Origin: Sandaracinaceae bacterium
GTDB taxonomy: Bacteria; Myxococcota_A; Polyangia; Polyangiales; Houyiibacteriaceae
Direction of reading: 5' to 3'
NCBI GenBank assembly: GCA_020633075.1
Contig: JACKEI010000002.1
Location: 868,001 to 932,000 of the forward strand
DNA: 64,000 nucleotides
Notes under the pieces: model-generated
Seen by the model: the letters and a program-made list of their open reading frames with translations, nothing else
Told to the model about the DNA's origin: nothing
Databases searched by the model: none
In this document: positions 24,136 through 33,398 of the stretch, in pieces
Numbering within the stretch: position 1 is the first letter of the stretch
Layout of the letters: every line of letters starts with the position of its first letter
Translations under genes and position numbers: made by a program

Positions 24136-26838
24136 GTGCCCAAGACTTCCCGAGAGATCCGCAACGCCTTCCTGGACTTCTTCGCCGAGCGCGGCCACGA
24201 GCGCATGGCCTCCGGCCCGCTGGTGCCCGCCAACGACCCCACGTTGATGTTTGCCAACGCGGGCATGGTGCCCTTCAAGGACGTCTTCACCGGCAAGGAC
24301 ATCCGCCCCTACAAGCGCGCCACGTCGTCGCAGAAGTGCATCCGCATCAGCGGCAAGCACAACGACCTCGAGAACGTGGGCGTCACCGCGCGCCACCACA
24401 CCTTCTTCGAGATGCTCGGCAACTTCTCGTTCGGTGACTACTTCAAGCGCGACGCCATCCAGTATGCGTGGACCTTCTTCACGGAGGTCATGAAGCTGGA
24501 CCCGGCGCGCATGGTGGTCACCGTGTTCGGCGGTGAAGAAGGCCTGGCGCCTGCGGACGAGGAAGCCGCCGCCATCTGGAAGGACGTCTCTGGTTTCCCC
24601 GACGAGCGCATCATCCGCTGCGGTGCGGCGGACAACTTCTGGCAGATGGGCGACACCGGCCCCTGCGGTCCGTGCAGCGAGATCCACTACTGCCTCGGCA
24701 CGGACGAGGTGGACCCCCGCAAGTTCGGCGAGGAGCCCACGCCCGACGGGCGCGGCTGGTTCGAGCTCTGGAACCTCGTGTTCATGCAGTTCGACCGCCA
24801 GAGCGACGGGCGCCTCGTGCCGCTCCCGGCTCCCAGCATCGACACCGGCGCGGGGCTCGAGCGCGTGTGCGTGGTCGCGCAGGACGTGCTCAGCAACTAC
24901 GACACGGACCTGCTGCGGCCCGTGGTGGACCTCGCCTCGACCATCAGCGGCAAGCGCTACACCGCGTCGCAGGCGGATGATGACGTCTCCATGCGCGTCA
25001 TCGCCGATCACGCGCGCACCACCGCGTTCTTGATCTCGGAGGGCATCTTCCCGGACCGAGTGGGGCGGCCGTACGTGCTGAGGCGCGTGATGCGCCGGGC
25101 CATCCGCCACGGGCACCGCCTGGGCATCGGTGAGCCGTTCCTGCACGAGTGCGCGCTGCGCGTGGTGGAGGACATGGGGGACACGTACCCTCAGCTCCGC
25201 GAGCGCCGCGACCTGATCGCGGACATCACGCGCCAGGAAGAAGAGCGCTTTCGAGCGACGCTCAAGCGCGGTCTGGATCTGCTGGACACCAACAGCGAGT
25301 GGTCCGACGTGGGAGGGCACAAGACCCTGCCCGGCGCGACGGTGTTCAAGCTCTACGACACCTTCGGATTCCCGGTGGACCTGCAAGAGGTCATCGGCCG
25401 TGAGAACGGCTTCGGTATCGACCAGGCCGGCTTCGACGCGGAGATGGCGGCCGCCAAGGAGCGCAGCAAGGGCAGCAAGCTCAACGAGAGCGAGGCCGTG
25501 GGCAAGGTCTACCACGACGTCGCGAACGCCCATGGGCAGACCACGTTCACGGGCTACACCAGTGAGCGCACGAAGGCGCGCGTGCTGGCGCTGGTCAACG
25601 CGGGCGAGGCCGTGGGAGTGCTGGGCACGGTGGACCCGGCCGTGATCGAAGCGCTGGACGAGAGCGACACGCCCCCACAGGCGGTCATCTTGGACAAGAC
25701 GCCGTTCTACGCCGAGAAGGGCGGACAGGTCGGCGATCAGGGGGAGCTGCAGCTGGGCGACGCGGTGTTCGTCGTGACGGACACGCGCGCGCCGGTGGAC
25801 GGCCTGCACGTCCACGTGGGCTACCTGAAGAGCGGCGCGCTCCGGCTGGGCGACGAGCTCGACGCGGTCGTGGACGCCGAGCAGCGCAACGCCACGCGCC
25901 GTAACCACAGCGCCACGCACCTCCTGCACTGGGCGCTGCGCGAAGTGGTCGGGCCGACTGCCACGCAGAAGGGTTCGCTGGTGGGGCCGTGGCGCTTGCG
26001 CTTCGACTTCAGCGCCACCCGTCCGCTGCAGCCAGCGGAGCTCGGCCGCATCGAAGACCTGGTCAACGCGGCCATCCTCGCCAACGAGGCCATCACCACC
26101 GACGAGCTCGCCATGGACGCGGCCAAGGCGGCCGGCGCCATCGGCATCTTCGAGGAGAAGTATGGCGATGTGGTCCGCATGCTGCGCATCGGGCCATCGC
26201 TCGAGCTGTGCGGCGGAACGCACGCGCGTCGCACCGGGGACATCGGGCTCTTCAAGATCCTGAGCGAGAGCGGCCTGGCGGCCGGCGTGCGTCGCATCGA
26301 GGCCACCACGGGCCTGAATGCGCTCGCGCACCTGCGTGACCTCAGCGGCGAGCTGGACGCGGCCGGCGCGCTGCTCAAGGCGTCACCGCTGCTTGTGGCG
26401 GACAAGGTCAAGAAGCTCATGGACGGCGAGCGTGAGCTGCGCCGCGAGATCGAGCGCTTGAAGCAGCAGCTCATGCAGGGCGGCGTCGGCGATCTGAGCG
26501 CGTCCGCGCGCGACATGGGGGGCGTCAACGTCATCGGCGCCGTGGTGCAGCTGGGTGACCCGAAGGCGCTGCGCGAGCTGGCCGACCAGCTGCGAGACAA
26601 GCACGCCCCCTCGGTCATTCTGCTGGGCTCGCCGACCGCCGACGGCCAGAAGGCGCTCTTGGCGTGCTCGGTCAGCAAGGACGCGCTCGGCCGCATCAAG
26701 GCTGGCGACGTGGTCAAGCACGCGGCAGCCATCGTGGGCGGCGGCGGCGGGGGACGCCCGGACTTCGCGCAGGCGGGCGGCTCGGACCCCAGCAAGCTCG
26801 AGGACGCGGTGGCCTCGGTCTTCACGCTGATGGGGTAG
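24136..26838 (+). CDS. alaS: Alanyl-tRNA synthetase
   Basis: 900 residues from the GTG. Class II synthetase. The start VPKTSREIRNAFLDFFAERGH matches the family N terminus, whereas an upstream ATG (24067) would add 23 atypical residues. Catalytic motifs include GPLVPANDPTLMF and RHHTFFEMLGNFSFGDYF. The editing domain has NHSATHLLHWAL (HxxxH) and CGGTHARRTGD, completing the zinc site for deacylating mischarged Ser/Gly-tRNA. The C-terminal oligomerisation/DHHA1 part includes the glycine-rich VGGGGGGRPDFAQAGG. The next gene starts 9 bp downstream. Confidence 0.97.
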   Translation: MPKTSREIRNAFLDFFAERGHERMASGPLVPANDPTLMFANAGMVPFKDVFTGKDIRPYKRATSSQKCIRISGKHNDLENVGVTARHHTFFEMLGNFSFGDYFKRDAIQYAWTFFTEVMKLDPARMVVTVFGGEEGLAPADEEAAAIWKDVSGFPDERIIRCGAADNFWQMGDTGPCGPCSEIHYCLGTDEVDPRKFGEEPTPDGRGWFELWNLVFMQFDRQSDGRLVPLPAPSIDTGAGLERVCVVAQDVLSNYDTDLLRPVVDLASTISGKRYTASQADDDVSMRVIADHARTTAFLISEGIFPDRVGRPYVLRRVMRRAIRHGHRLGIGEPFLHECALRVVEDMGDTYPQLRERRDLIADITRQEEERFRATLKRGLDLLDTNSEWSDVGGHKTLPGATVFKLYDTFGFPVDLQEVIGRENGFGIDQAGFDAEMAAAKERSKGSKLNESEAVGKVYHDVANAHGQTTFTGYTSERTKARVLALVNAGEAVGVLGTVDPAVIEALDESDTPPQAVILDKTPFYAEKGGQVGDQGELQLGDAVFVVTDTRAPVDGLHVHVGYLKSGALRLGDELDAVVDAEQRNATRRNHSATHLLHWALREVVGPTATQKGSLVGPWRLRFDFSATRPLQPAELGRIEDLVNAAILANEAITTDELAMDAAKAAGAIGIFEEKYGDVVRMLRIGPSLELCGGTHARRTGDIGLFKILSESGLAAGVRRIEATTGLNALAHLRDLSGELDAAGALLKASPLLVADKVKKLMDGERELRREIERLKQQLMQGGVGDLSASARDMGGVNVIGAVVQLGDPKALRELADQLRDKHAPSVILLGSPTADGQKALLACSVSKDALGRIKAGDVVKHAAAIVGGGGGGRPDFAQAGGSDPSKLEDAVASVFTLMG

Positions 26839-26846
26839 GCTGAGCC

Positions 26847-28160
26847 ATGGCGGCAGGACAGAAGCGCGTCGCGGGTGGGATGGTGGCGGGCTACCTCGGT
26901 AGCCTGGGGGTACGCCGCCGGCTCGTGGACCTGAGCACCAAGCTGCGCCCGGGCCGACCGCGCCTGGAGTTCTACTGGCGCGCCGAAGACGCGTACAGCC
27001 ACATCATGGCGCAGCTGGTCGCGCGGCTGGTGGACGCCTATCCGCTGGACCTCGAGATCACGGTCGTGCCTGCCGCCGCGGCCGAGGTGGACCCGGAGCC
27101 TCAGCTGCGCGCGGCCCACGCGGTGCGAGACGCGCGCGCGCTCGCCAGCTTCTACGAGCTGTCGTTCTCACCGCGCAGCGACACGCCACGCCCGGACCGA
27201 GTGCGCCGCGCCAACGCCGTGGCCCTCTTGCCACGCCCGCCGCGCGAGCACCTGGACGTGCTGCTGCGTGTGGGCGAGGCGATCTTCGGTGAGGGTGGCG
27301 CGGCGCTGTCGGAGCTGGCCCGCACGCTGGGTGCGGTGGAGGGCACGCTGGTGACCACCACCCTCGAGGCCAACTACCTCACCCTGCGAGAGCGTGGTCA
27401 CTACCAGTCCGCGACCCTGCGCTATGGCGGCGAGTGGTACGAAGGGCCGCATCGCATCCTGAACCTGGAGGAGCGCCTGGCGCGTCAAGCGAAGGCGGGC
27501 GCACCCGCGCCCGAGTCGGTGCTCCGGCGGCGGGTGCCCAGCGCGCTCCCGGTCGAGGCGGCCGGGACCCCGTTCGAGGTGTGGTTCTCCTTTCGCAGCC
27601 CCTACAGCTACCTGGCGGCCGTGCAGATCGCGCCGTGGGTGCGTGGTGAGCCTGGCGTCCAGCGACGTCTGCGCTTCCGGCCCCTGCTCCCCATGGTGAT
27701 GCGCGGGCTCCAGGTGCCCACGGCCAAGAAGCTGAACTTGCTGCGTGACGCCAAGCGCGAGGCGGACCGGCTCGGCATCCCATTCGGGCGCATCGTGGAC
27801 CCCGTGGGCTCGGGCGCCGAGCGCTGCATGGCGGTCTACGCGGCGGTCGAGGCGAGCGGTCGCGGCTTCGACTTCGCGCTGTCGGCCGCGCAAGGCATCT
27901 GGTCCGAAGCCGTGGACGTCGCGAGCGACGCTGGGCTGTACCTCGTCGCTGAGCGCGCGGGGGTCTCGAGCGCCGAGGTGGACGCCGCCCTGATGGATCT
28001 GCCGGCGGGCCTGGCTCTCGCGGAGGACAACCGCAGCGCCTTGCAAGACGCCGGGCTCTGGGGCGTGCCCTCCTTTCGCGTCGGTTCGCTGACGACCTGG
28101 GGACAGGACCGCCTGCCTCTCGTGGCCCACGCGCTCGGCCTGCCCGCGCAGCGCCCGTAG
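26847..28160 (+). CDS. Tandem DsbA-like / 2-hydroxychromene-2-carboxylate isomerase-like protein
   Basis: 437 residues. Two copies of the thioredoxin-like fold of the HCCA-isomerase/GST-kappa group: the first near ~40-215 (LEFYWRAEDAYSHIMAQLVA), the second ~235-430 (FEVWFSFRSPYSYLAAVQI ... GVPSFRVG with the cis-proline). In both, the CxxC redox site is replaced (EDAYS and SPYS), so it is not a thiol oxidase and is better read as a glutathione-dependent isomerase or relative. No signal peptide; cytosolic. TAGGCT lies 5 nt before the ATG, overlapping the alaS stop, but co-transcription with alaS (8-bp gap) is simplest. Confidence 0.8.
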   Translation: MAAGQKRVAGGMVAGYLGSLGVRRRLVDLSTKLRPGRPRLEFYWRAEDAYSHIMAQLVARLVDAYPLDLEITVVPAAAAEVDPEPQLRAAHAVRDARALASFYELSFSPRSDTPRPDRVRRANAVALLPRPPREHLDVLLRVGEAIFGEGGAALSELARTLGAVEGTLVTTTLEANYLTLRERGHYQSATLRYGGEWYEGPHRILNLEERLARQAKAGAPAPESVLRRRVPSALPVEAAGTPFEVWFSFRSPYSYLAAVQIAPWVRGEPGVQRRLRFRPLLPMVMRGLQVPTAKKLNLLRDAKREADRLGIPFGRIVDPVGSGAERCMAVYAAVEASGRGFDFALSAAQGIWSEAVDVASDAGLYLVAERAGVSSAEVDAALMDLPAGLALAEDNRSALQDAGLWGVPSFRVGSLTTWGQDRLPLVAHALGLPAQRP

Positions 28161-28163
28161 GCG

Positions 28164-29429
28164 TCAGCCGAAGAGCTTCTTGAAGAAGCCCTTCTTCTCA
28201 CCGGGCTCCTCTTCGCCCTCTTCGCCTTCGTGCGTCGCGTCCGGCGCTTGGTCCAGCGTCAGGGCGGGTCCGGGCTCCAGCTCCGCCGCCGTCAGCGCGG
28301 GCCCGTCCAGCTCCGTGCCGGTCGTGTTGCTGCCGTCCATGTCGGTCTCGTCGATGACGATCTCGAAGTCGTCGACCTCGAGCAGGTCCAGCTCGTCGCT
28401 GAGGTCCTCGAAGGACTCGCGCGCACCCTCGAGCACTGCGGCTCCGAGCGCCGGCGGGCGGACGCTGTCAGACGGCACGGGGGGCGGCACCGTCTTCGGG
28501 CGAGCCGGAGGCAGCTCCTCTGCGGGCAGCGGCGTCTCCGTCGTCGCATCGAAGAGCGCCGCCATCAGATCGTCGCTCTCGGAGTGCGGCTCTGCGCCGG
28601 TCTCGGTGACGGTCGCGTCGTCCTGTTCGAGGAGGCTCGCGAGGTCACCGAGGGTGCTGGCCGGTGCTCCGACGCCTTCGCTCGTGACCACATCCGCCAG
28701 CTCGTCTTGCGGCGCGTCGAAGGCATCCGCGCCGAGGTCACCGAACAGGTCGGCGCCGAAGATGTCCGTGTCGTCGGGGGAGCCTGCCTCCGGGCGCGCG
28801 TCGGCGCGCGGCGCTGCGGCGAGGTCGTCCAGCTCGTCCGCCAAGAGCTGCCCCAGCGTGTCGGCCGGGCTCTGCTCGGCGGCCTCGGCGTCCTGCCGAG
28901 CGTCCCCCTCCGCCGCCCGTTCGGCTGCCTCGCGTTGCGCCTCCGCGGCCGCGAGCTCCCGCTGAGCGCGCTCCGCCGCGTCCCGCGCAGCGCGCTCCGC
29001 TGCGGCCGCGTTGCGCTCCTGCGCCTGCGCGTCGGCCTGAGCCTGCGCGTCGGCCCGAGCCTGCGCGCGCTCCTCCGCCTCCCGCGCGGCCCGCTCGGCT
29101 CGCGCGGCGCGGGCGGCGTCTTGCTCCGCGGTGAGCGCGGCCACGCGCGCCTCCACCTCGGCGCGTGCCGTCTTTGCCCGCTCGGCGCGCTCCGCAGCGA
29201 CGGACGCCACCTCTTGCGCCCGCGCCGCGGCCTGTTGGCGGGCGGCGTCCAGCACCGCGTCCAGCCCGGCGACGTCAGCGGACAGCGCCGCCAGCTCCGC
29301 GTCCACGACGGCGAGGTCCGAGCTGCGACCGCTCAAGAGCCGCGCGCGCACGTCCTCGAGTGAGGCAGGGTCAACGGAGAGGGCGTCCAGCTCGCTGTCG
29401 AGCTGCGCCAAGCGATCGGCAAGAGACAT
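28164..29429 (-). CDS. Long coiled-coil acidic protein with C-terminal GFFKKLFG tail
   Basis: 421 residues, unrecognised. Residues ~1-215 are Ala/Glu/Arg-rich heptads (AERAERAKTARAEVEARVAAL and similar), almost certainly a long coiled coil. ~215-405 is acidic and disordered with short hydrophobic 'DLF/LLE' patches (DIFGADLFGDLGADAFD, DLASLLEQDD). The last residues, GEKKGFFKKLFG, form a short basic-aromatic amphipathic tail that contrasts with the acidic body and looks like a docking or membrane-binding peptide. No signal peptide. ATG chosen at 29429, which begins MSLADRLAQLDSELDAL. Divergent from the GST gene. Confidence 0.7.
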   Translation of the reverse strand: MSLADRLAQLDSELDALSVDPASLEDVRARLLSGRSSDLAVVDAELAALSADVAGLDAVLDAARQQAAARAQEVASVAAERAERAKTARAEVEARVAALTAEQDAARAARAERAAREAEERAQARADAQAQADAQAQERNAAAAERAARDAAERAQRELAAAEAQREAAERAAEGDARQDAEAAEQSPADTLGQLLADELDDLAAAPRADARPEAGSPDDTDIFGADLFGDLGADAFDAPQDELADVVTSEGVGAPASTLGDLASLLEQDDATVTETGAEPHSESDDLMAALFDATTETPLPAEELPPARPKTVPPPVPSDSVRPPALGAAVLEGARESFEDLSDELDLLEVDDFEIVIDETDMDGSNTTGTELDGPALTAAELEPGPALTLDQAPDATHEGEEGEEEPGEKKGFFKKLFG

Positions 29430-29508
29430 GGGCCCACAGCGTCCCACTCTTCCTGGGCGGCGTAAAGCGAGGTGTGCAGCCCGGCGCGTCTTGGGCCATC
29501 CTCCCCGC

Positions 29509-30159
29509 ATGCTCCGCCTGGTTGTCGGTCCGCTGAACTACTCGTCTTGGTCCATGCGTCCGTGGCTCGTCCTGCACCACGCCGGCGCCGCCGTGAAGAC
29601 GCACGAGATCCCCCTCTTCGTCGGCCCCGACTGGCAAGAGCAGGTGCTGTCTTTCTCGGGCGCCGGCAAGGTCCCGGTCCTCGTGGACAAGAACCTCAGC
29701 ATCCACGAGTCACTCGCCATCTGTGAGTACGTCGCCGAGCTGCACCCGGAGGCCCAGCTGTGGCCCGCGGACCGTGGCCTGCGCGCGCGCGGCCGGGCCA
29801 TCTCGGCCGAGATGGCGAGCAGCTTCGGGGCGCTGCGCGAAGAGTTCCCCACCAACCTGCGCAGCCGCGCCAGCACCCCCCGCGAGCCCAGCCCGGCCGC
29901 CGCGCGCGACATCGCACGCGTCTTCGACATCTGGCAGGCCAGCCTCGCCACCTCTCCTGGGCCCTTCTTGCTCGGTGCCTTCAGCATCGCAGACGCCATG
30001 TACTTCCCCGTGCTGTCGCGCTTCCGAACGTACGGGATCGCTCTCCCGACTGCCGTCGAGCCGTGGGCAGAGCGCCTCTGGGCGCATCCGTCGGTGGTGG
30101 CCCTGGCCGCCGAAGCGGTGAACAGTGTGGCCGTGCCGCGCTACGACGCTCGGCTCTGA
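29509..30159 (+). CDS. Glutathione S-transferase family protein
   Basis: 216 residues. The N-terminal thioredoxin-like domain has NYSSWSMRPWLVLHHAG (the SxxSxRP pattern), GKVPVLVDKN with the cis-Pro, and LSIHESLAICEYVAELHP, where ES contacts the glutathione gamma-glutamyl group. The helical C-terminal domain includes GPFLLGAFSIADAMYFPVLS, the N-capping box. The closest type by eye is YfcF/zeta-like. Cytosolic; substrate unknown. CATCCT stands 6 nt before the ATG, a variant of the leaderless -10. Confidence 0.9.
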   Translation: MLRLVVGPLNYSSWSMRPWLVLHHAGAAVKTHEIPLFVGPDWQEQVLSFSGAGKVPVLVDKNLSIHESLAICEYVAELHPEAQLWPADRGLRARGRAISAEMASSFGALREEFPTNLRSRASTPREPSPAAARDIARVFDIWQASLATSPGPFLLGAFSIADAMYFPVLSRFRTYGIALPTAVEPWAERLWAHPSVVALAAEAVNSVAVPRYDARL

Positions 30160-30218
30160 CCCGCGATGCCCACCTCGCCTCCCCCCTACCTGCTGCGGCT
30201 CCCCTCCCGGACCCACCG

Positions 30219-30836
30219 ATGAGCTCCGCCGTCTTTCCGCCAGCCGGGCACCCTGGTGGCCGCGTCAAGGGCGCGGCCATGCGGGAGTTCACCATCTGGA
30301 TGCGCCGCGAGCTTGGACCGGCTGCCGCCAAGGCCATCATCGCGGACCTCGCCCCGGAGCTCCGCGCGGTCATCGACTCCGACTCGGAGGCCTTCGGGGT
30401 GCTGGCCTCCGCCTGGTACTCCGGCGAGTTCACCAGCGCGCTCATGGAGCGGGCGACGCAGGGCATGAGCCACGACGAGATGCGTGAGTTCGCGCACCGG
30501 GGGGCCATCGCGGCGCTGAACGTCACCCTTCGCGGCGTGCACCGCGCGCTCCTCCGCATGGTCATGTCGCCGGACCTGCACCGACGCTTTGCGCAGCGGC
30601 TGTGGGACGCCCACTTCGACGGCGGGCGGGTGGTCGTCACCCCTCTCGACGCGCACTCCGTCGAGGTCGCGTACTGGGAGTGGCCGGCCCACCACCGCAT
30701 GCTCTGCGAGATGTGCACGGCGTCGGATCTCGTCATCTACGGCGCCATGGGGCTCGAGGACGTCACGTCGGTGACCACCGCATGCGTCTCGGATGGCGAA
30801 GCGCGCTGCGCTCACGTCGTCCGTTGGAGCGCATGA
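30219..30836 (+). CDS. V4R-like / myxobacterial uncharacterised protein
   Basis: 205 residues, not firmly recognised. The N-terminal ~110 residues are helical (FTIWMRRELGPAAAKAIIAD). The C-terminal half is alpha/beta and ends HRMLCEMCTASDLVIYGAMG then CVSDGEARCAHVVRW, a cysteine-bearing end like V4R / XylR-N-type small-molecule sensor domains. It could be a ligand- or heme-binding sensor, but this is a weak call. The stop overlaps the ATG of the YchJ-like gene, so the two are coupled. Confidence 0.55.
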   Translation: MSSAVFPPAGHPGGRVKGAAMREFTIWMRRELGPAAAKAIIADLAPELRAVIDSDSEAFGVLASAWYSGEFTSALMERATQGMSHDEMREFAHRGAIAALNVTLRGVHRALLRMVMSPDLHRRFAQRLWDAHFDGGRVVVTPLDAHSVEVAYWEWPAHHRMLCEMCTASDLVIYGAMGLEDVTSVTTACVSDGEARCAHVVRWSA

Positions 30837-31294
30837 TGGACTGCCCCTGCGGACGTGGCGCCACCTACGAAGCGTGCTGCGAGCGGTTTCACCAAGGCAG
30901 CGAGCCCGAGCAGCCGCGTGACCTCATGGCCGCACGCTACGCGGCGTTCGTCATGGGCGACGCGGCCTTCCTGCACCGCACGCTGCACACTCAGCACGAA
31001 GACTACGCGCAGGGCGTGGAGGGCATCCGGCGCGCGCTGCGCGGGCAGGGCCGCAAGGTCCGCTACCAGGGGCTCACCATTCTGGACACTCGCGCGCCGG
31101 ACGCGACAGGCGCCGCGCAGGTGCTCTTCCACGCCAGCGTGCGCTCGGGCGGCCGTGATCTCGCCTTCGTCGAGCGCAGCTACTTCCTGCACGACGGCAC
31201 GGGCTGGCGCTACTTGGCGGGCGAGACCTGCCCCGCGCGCGAGCTGCCACGCTGGCGCGACCTCGACATCGACGGGTTCGAGGCGCGGCGCTGA
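30833..31294 (+). CDS. YchJ-family protein (SEC-C motif, NTF2-like)
   Basis: 153 residues. The N-terminal zinc-binding SEC-C-like motif CPCGRGATYEACCERF is followed by LMAARYAAFVMGD and an NTF2-like cone (~50-150), the standard YchJ architecture. Function of the family is unknown; the zinc motif resembles the SecA/SecB-binding tail. Start MMDCPCG; ATG 30833 or 30836 are equally possible. Translationally coupled to the upstream gene by ATGATG overlap. Confidence 0.88.
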   Translation: MMDCPCGRGATYEACCERFHQGSEPEQPRDLMAARYAAFVMGDAAFLHRTLHTQHEDYAQGVEGIRRALRGQGRKVRYQGLTILDTRAPDATGAAQVLFHASVRSGGRDLAFVERSYFLHDGTGWRYLAGETCPARELPRWRDLDIDGFEARR

Positions 31295-31322
31295 GCGGCT
31301 GCCCATCGCCACCGGACCGCGC

Positions 31323-31328
31323 TAGCAT
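31323..31328 (+). promoter_or_regulatory. -10 hexamer TAGCAT, 7 nt from ATG 31336
   Basis: TAGCAT, 7 nt, ATG. The in-frame ATG at 31327 lies inside the hexamer, so the start is placed at 31336. Confidence 0.45.
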
Positions 31329-31335
31329 GCTCCCC

Positions 31336-31854
31336 ATGCTCACTCGCTCGTCTACGCTCCGCGTCTTCGGTGGACTGCCCGCCTGGCTCCTCCTGGGGTC
31401 GTTCGCGGTGCTCGCTTGCGCGGGCTGCGGAGGTGGCGCCGCGGGTGAGGCCGTGACCTCGCCGCAGCCGGCCGAGGTCGGCGAAGGCGGCGAGCCGCAT
31501 GGCGACGAGACCCCCGCGTGCGACGAGGCCGCCATCACGCTCGTCGGGCGCTACTCGCTCACGCACTACCCCGGTCAAGACGCCGTCGGACCCAACGGCG
31601 AGCGTCCCCTGGGCATGTCCAAGGACTACGACTTCGGTGCGGACAGCTACACCATGGAGGGCTACCCACCCCTGCGCATCACCGGCCGCTACGAGGTGCT
31701 CGAGCGCGACGGAGCGCGCATGCGCGTGCGCTTCTACGATACGGTCTTCGACGGAAGTGCAGACGCCGACCGAGAGCTCTGGCTCGTCTTTTCGGACTGC
31801 GGCGCGACGCTGCAGATGGACGGCATGACCTACGCGCGGCGCGTGGCCGAGTAG
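31336..31854 (+). CDS. Small lipoprotein, unknown function
   Basis: 172 residues. Signal peptide with cysteines in VLACAGC; the lipobox cysteine is probably the one in CAGC. An acidic/Pro linker follows, then a beta-rich domain (~60-170: ITLVGRYSLTHYPGQD, YDFGADSYTMEGYPPLRITG, ELWLVFSDCGATLQMDG), which reads like a lipocalin-like fold. Function unknown. The 3' end overlaps the convergent acyl-CoA synthetase by 25 bp. Confidence 0.75.
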   Translation: MLTRSSTLRVFGGLPAWLLLGSFAVLACAGCGGGAAGEAVTSPQPAEVGEGGEPHGDETPACDEAAITLVGRYSLTHYPGQDAVGPNGERPLGMSKDYDFGADSYTMEGYPPLRITGRYEVLERDGARMRVRFYDTVFDGSADADRELWLVFSDCGATLQMDGMTYARRVAE

Positions 31855-33392
31855 GTCGCGCGGAGCTCCCGCTTGAGCACCTTGCCGCTCGGCCCGAGCG
31901 GCAGCGTGTCGGTGAAGACATACTCCGCAGGGAGCTTGTTCTTGGCCAAGTGTGCGCGCGCGTGTGCGTCGAGCTCGGCATGGGACGGTGGCGCTGCGCG
32001 CGGCACCACCACCGCGACGACTTGCTCGCCGTAGTAGTCATCCGGTCGCCCGATGACCGCCACCTGGGCCACGCCAGGATGCAGGCTGAGTGCGTCCTCG
32101 ACCTCCGACGGATAGACGTTCGCGCCACCCCGTAGGATCAGGTCCTTGAGCCGGTCCACCAACACCAGGCGGCCTCTCTCGTCCAAGCGCCCGAGGTCGC
32201 CCGTGCGCAGCCAGCCGTTGTCGAACACGGCGCGCGTGGCTTCGTCGTCGCCCAGGTACCCGGCCATGACGTTGGGGCCACGCACCCACACCTCCCCCTC
32301 GCTCCCGGCCGGCAGGTCGTGGCCTTCTTCGTCGCGAACGCGCAGCTCCACGCCCCACACGGGCGCGCCGACGTGCTCGCGGTCGACGAGCGGGTCGCTG
32401 TCCGCCCCGTCGTCACCGGTGTCGATCGTGGAGAAGGTCGCCTCCGTGAGCCCATAGCCCTGGCGCACCGGGCAGCCCAGGCGGGCCTCCGCGCGGCGCC
32501 GGAGCTCACGCGGCAGGGGCGCGCCCGCCGACAACGCGGAGCGCAGCCCTCGCGCGACCCGCTCCGGGCCCGCGTCCGCCGTCCAAGCGGCAAACATGGT
32601 GGGCACGGCCGGCGCCCACGTGACCCTGCCCGCGTCCAGGGCAGCGAGCGTCTTGGCCCCGTCGAAGCGCGAGAACGAAAGGACCTGCGCGCCCGCGTAG
32701 AACGGCGCCAGCACGCTCATCCGGAGCCCGAACGAGTGCGTCCAGGGCAGCGCGCCGAGCACCACGTCGTCCTCGGTGAGGCGCAGCGTGTGGTGCACCA
32801 GCGCCGCGGTGTGGGCCAGCAGCGAAGCGTGCGTGATGCGCGCCGCCTTGGGCCCGCCGGTGGTGCCGCTGGTGAAAAGTAGCATGGCGTCTGCCGACGC
32901 GGGCAGGTCGAGCGCGGTGCCCGCGTCCAGCGAGGTCACGGCGCCGCGCGGCCCGTCGGGGCCGACCGCGAGGTGTGCGGCCATCGCGGCGTCTCCCAGC
33001 TCCGCTTCCAGCTGCACCACGGGCAGGGCCGGGCACGCGCCGCGCAACAGCGCCTCTCGCGGCGCATCCACCAGAGCGGCTGCACACCCGCTGCGCTCCA
33101 CGCGCAGGCGTACCTCGGGCGGCGCGGACAAGATGGGGATGGGCACCACCGTGACGCCCGCGTAGCTCGCCCCGAAGAAGCCCACCAGAAAGGCCTCGCC
33201 GTTGGCGGCGCTGAGCGCCACTCGGGCACCCACGCTCAGCCCGCGTGCGCGGAGCGCCAACGCCACCGCTCGTGCGCCCGCGTCCAGCTGCGCGTACGTG
33301 AGCGCGCGCTCGTCACTCGCGAGCACGCAGGCCACCCGCTCCCCATGTCGAAGCGCGCCCTGCCGCAACACTTGTCCGATCTGGAAGCCCAC
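31830..33392 (-). CDS. AMP-dependent acyl-CoA synthetase/ligase
   Basis: 520 residues, adenylate-forming superfamily. A3 phosphate-binding motif LLFTSGTTGGPKAARI, A5 QGYGLTEATFS, A7/A8 WLRTGDLGRLDERGRLVLVDRLKDLI, A10 lysine in GPSGKVLKREL. Activates a carboxylic acid to acyl-AMP and then the CoA thioester; chain length cannot be read from the sequence. No carrier domain is fused. GTG start with TACACT 6 nt upstream and no Shine-Dalgarno. Confidence 0.93.
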   Translation of the reverse strand: MGFQIGQVLRQGALRHGERVACVLASDERALTYAQLDAGARAVALALRARGLSVGARVALSAANGEAFLVGFFGASYAGVTVVPIPILSAPPEVRLRVERSGCAAALVDAPREALLRGACPALPVVQLEAELGDAAMAAHLAVGPDGPRGAVTSLDAGTALDLPASADAMLLFTSGTTGGPKAARITHASLLAHTAALVHHTLRLTEDDVVLGALPWTHSFGLRMSVLAPFYAGAQVLSFSRFDGAKTLAALDAGRVTWAPAVPTMFAAWTADAGPERVARGLRSALSAGAPLPRELRRRAEARLGCPVRQGYGLTEATFSTIDTGDDGADSDPLVDREHVGAPVWGVELRVRDEEGHDLPAGSEGEVWVRGPNVMAGYLGDDEATRAVFDNGWLRTGDLGRLDERGRLVLVDRLKDLILRGGANVYPSEVEDALSLHPGVAQVAVIGRPDDYYGEQVVAVVVPRAAPPSHAELDAHARAHLAKNKLPAEYVFTDTLPLGPSGKVLKRELRATYSATRRA

Positions 33393-33398
33393 GTGCCG

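Noticed and set aside
24046..26331. 761-codon open frame antisense to alaS
   Set aside because: Shadow of alaS; composition Arg/His/Val-rich, no domain.
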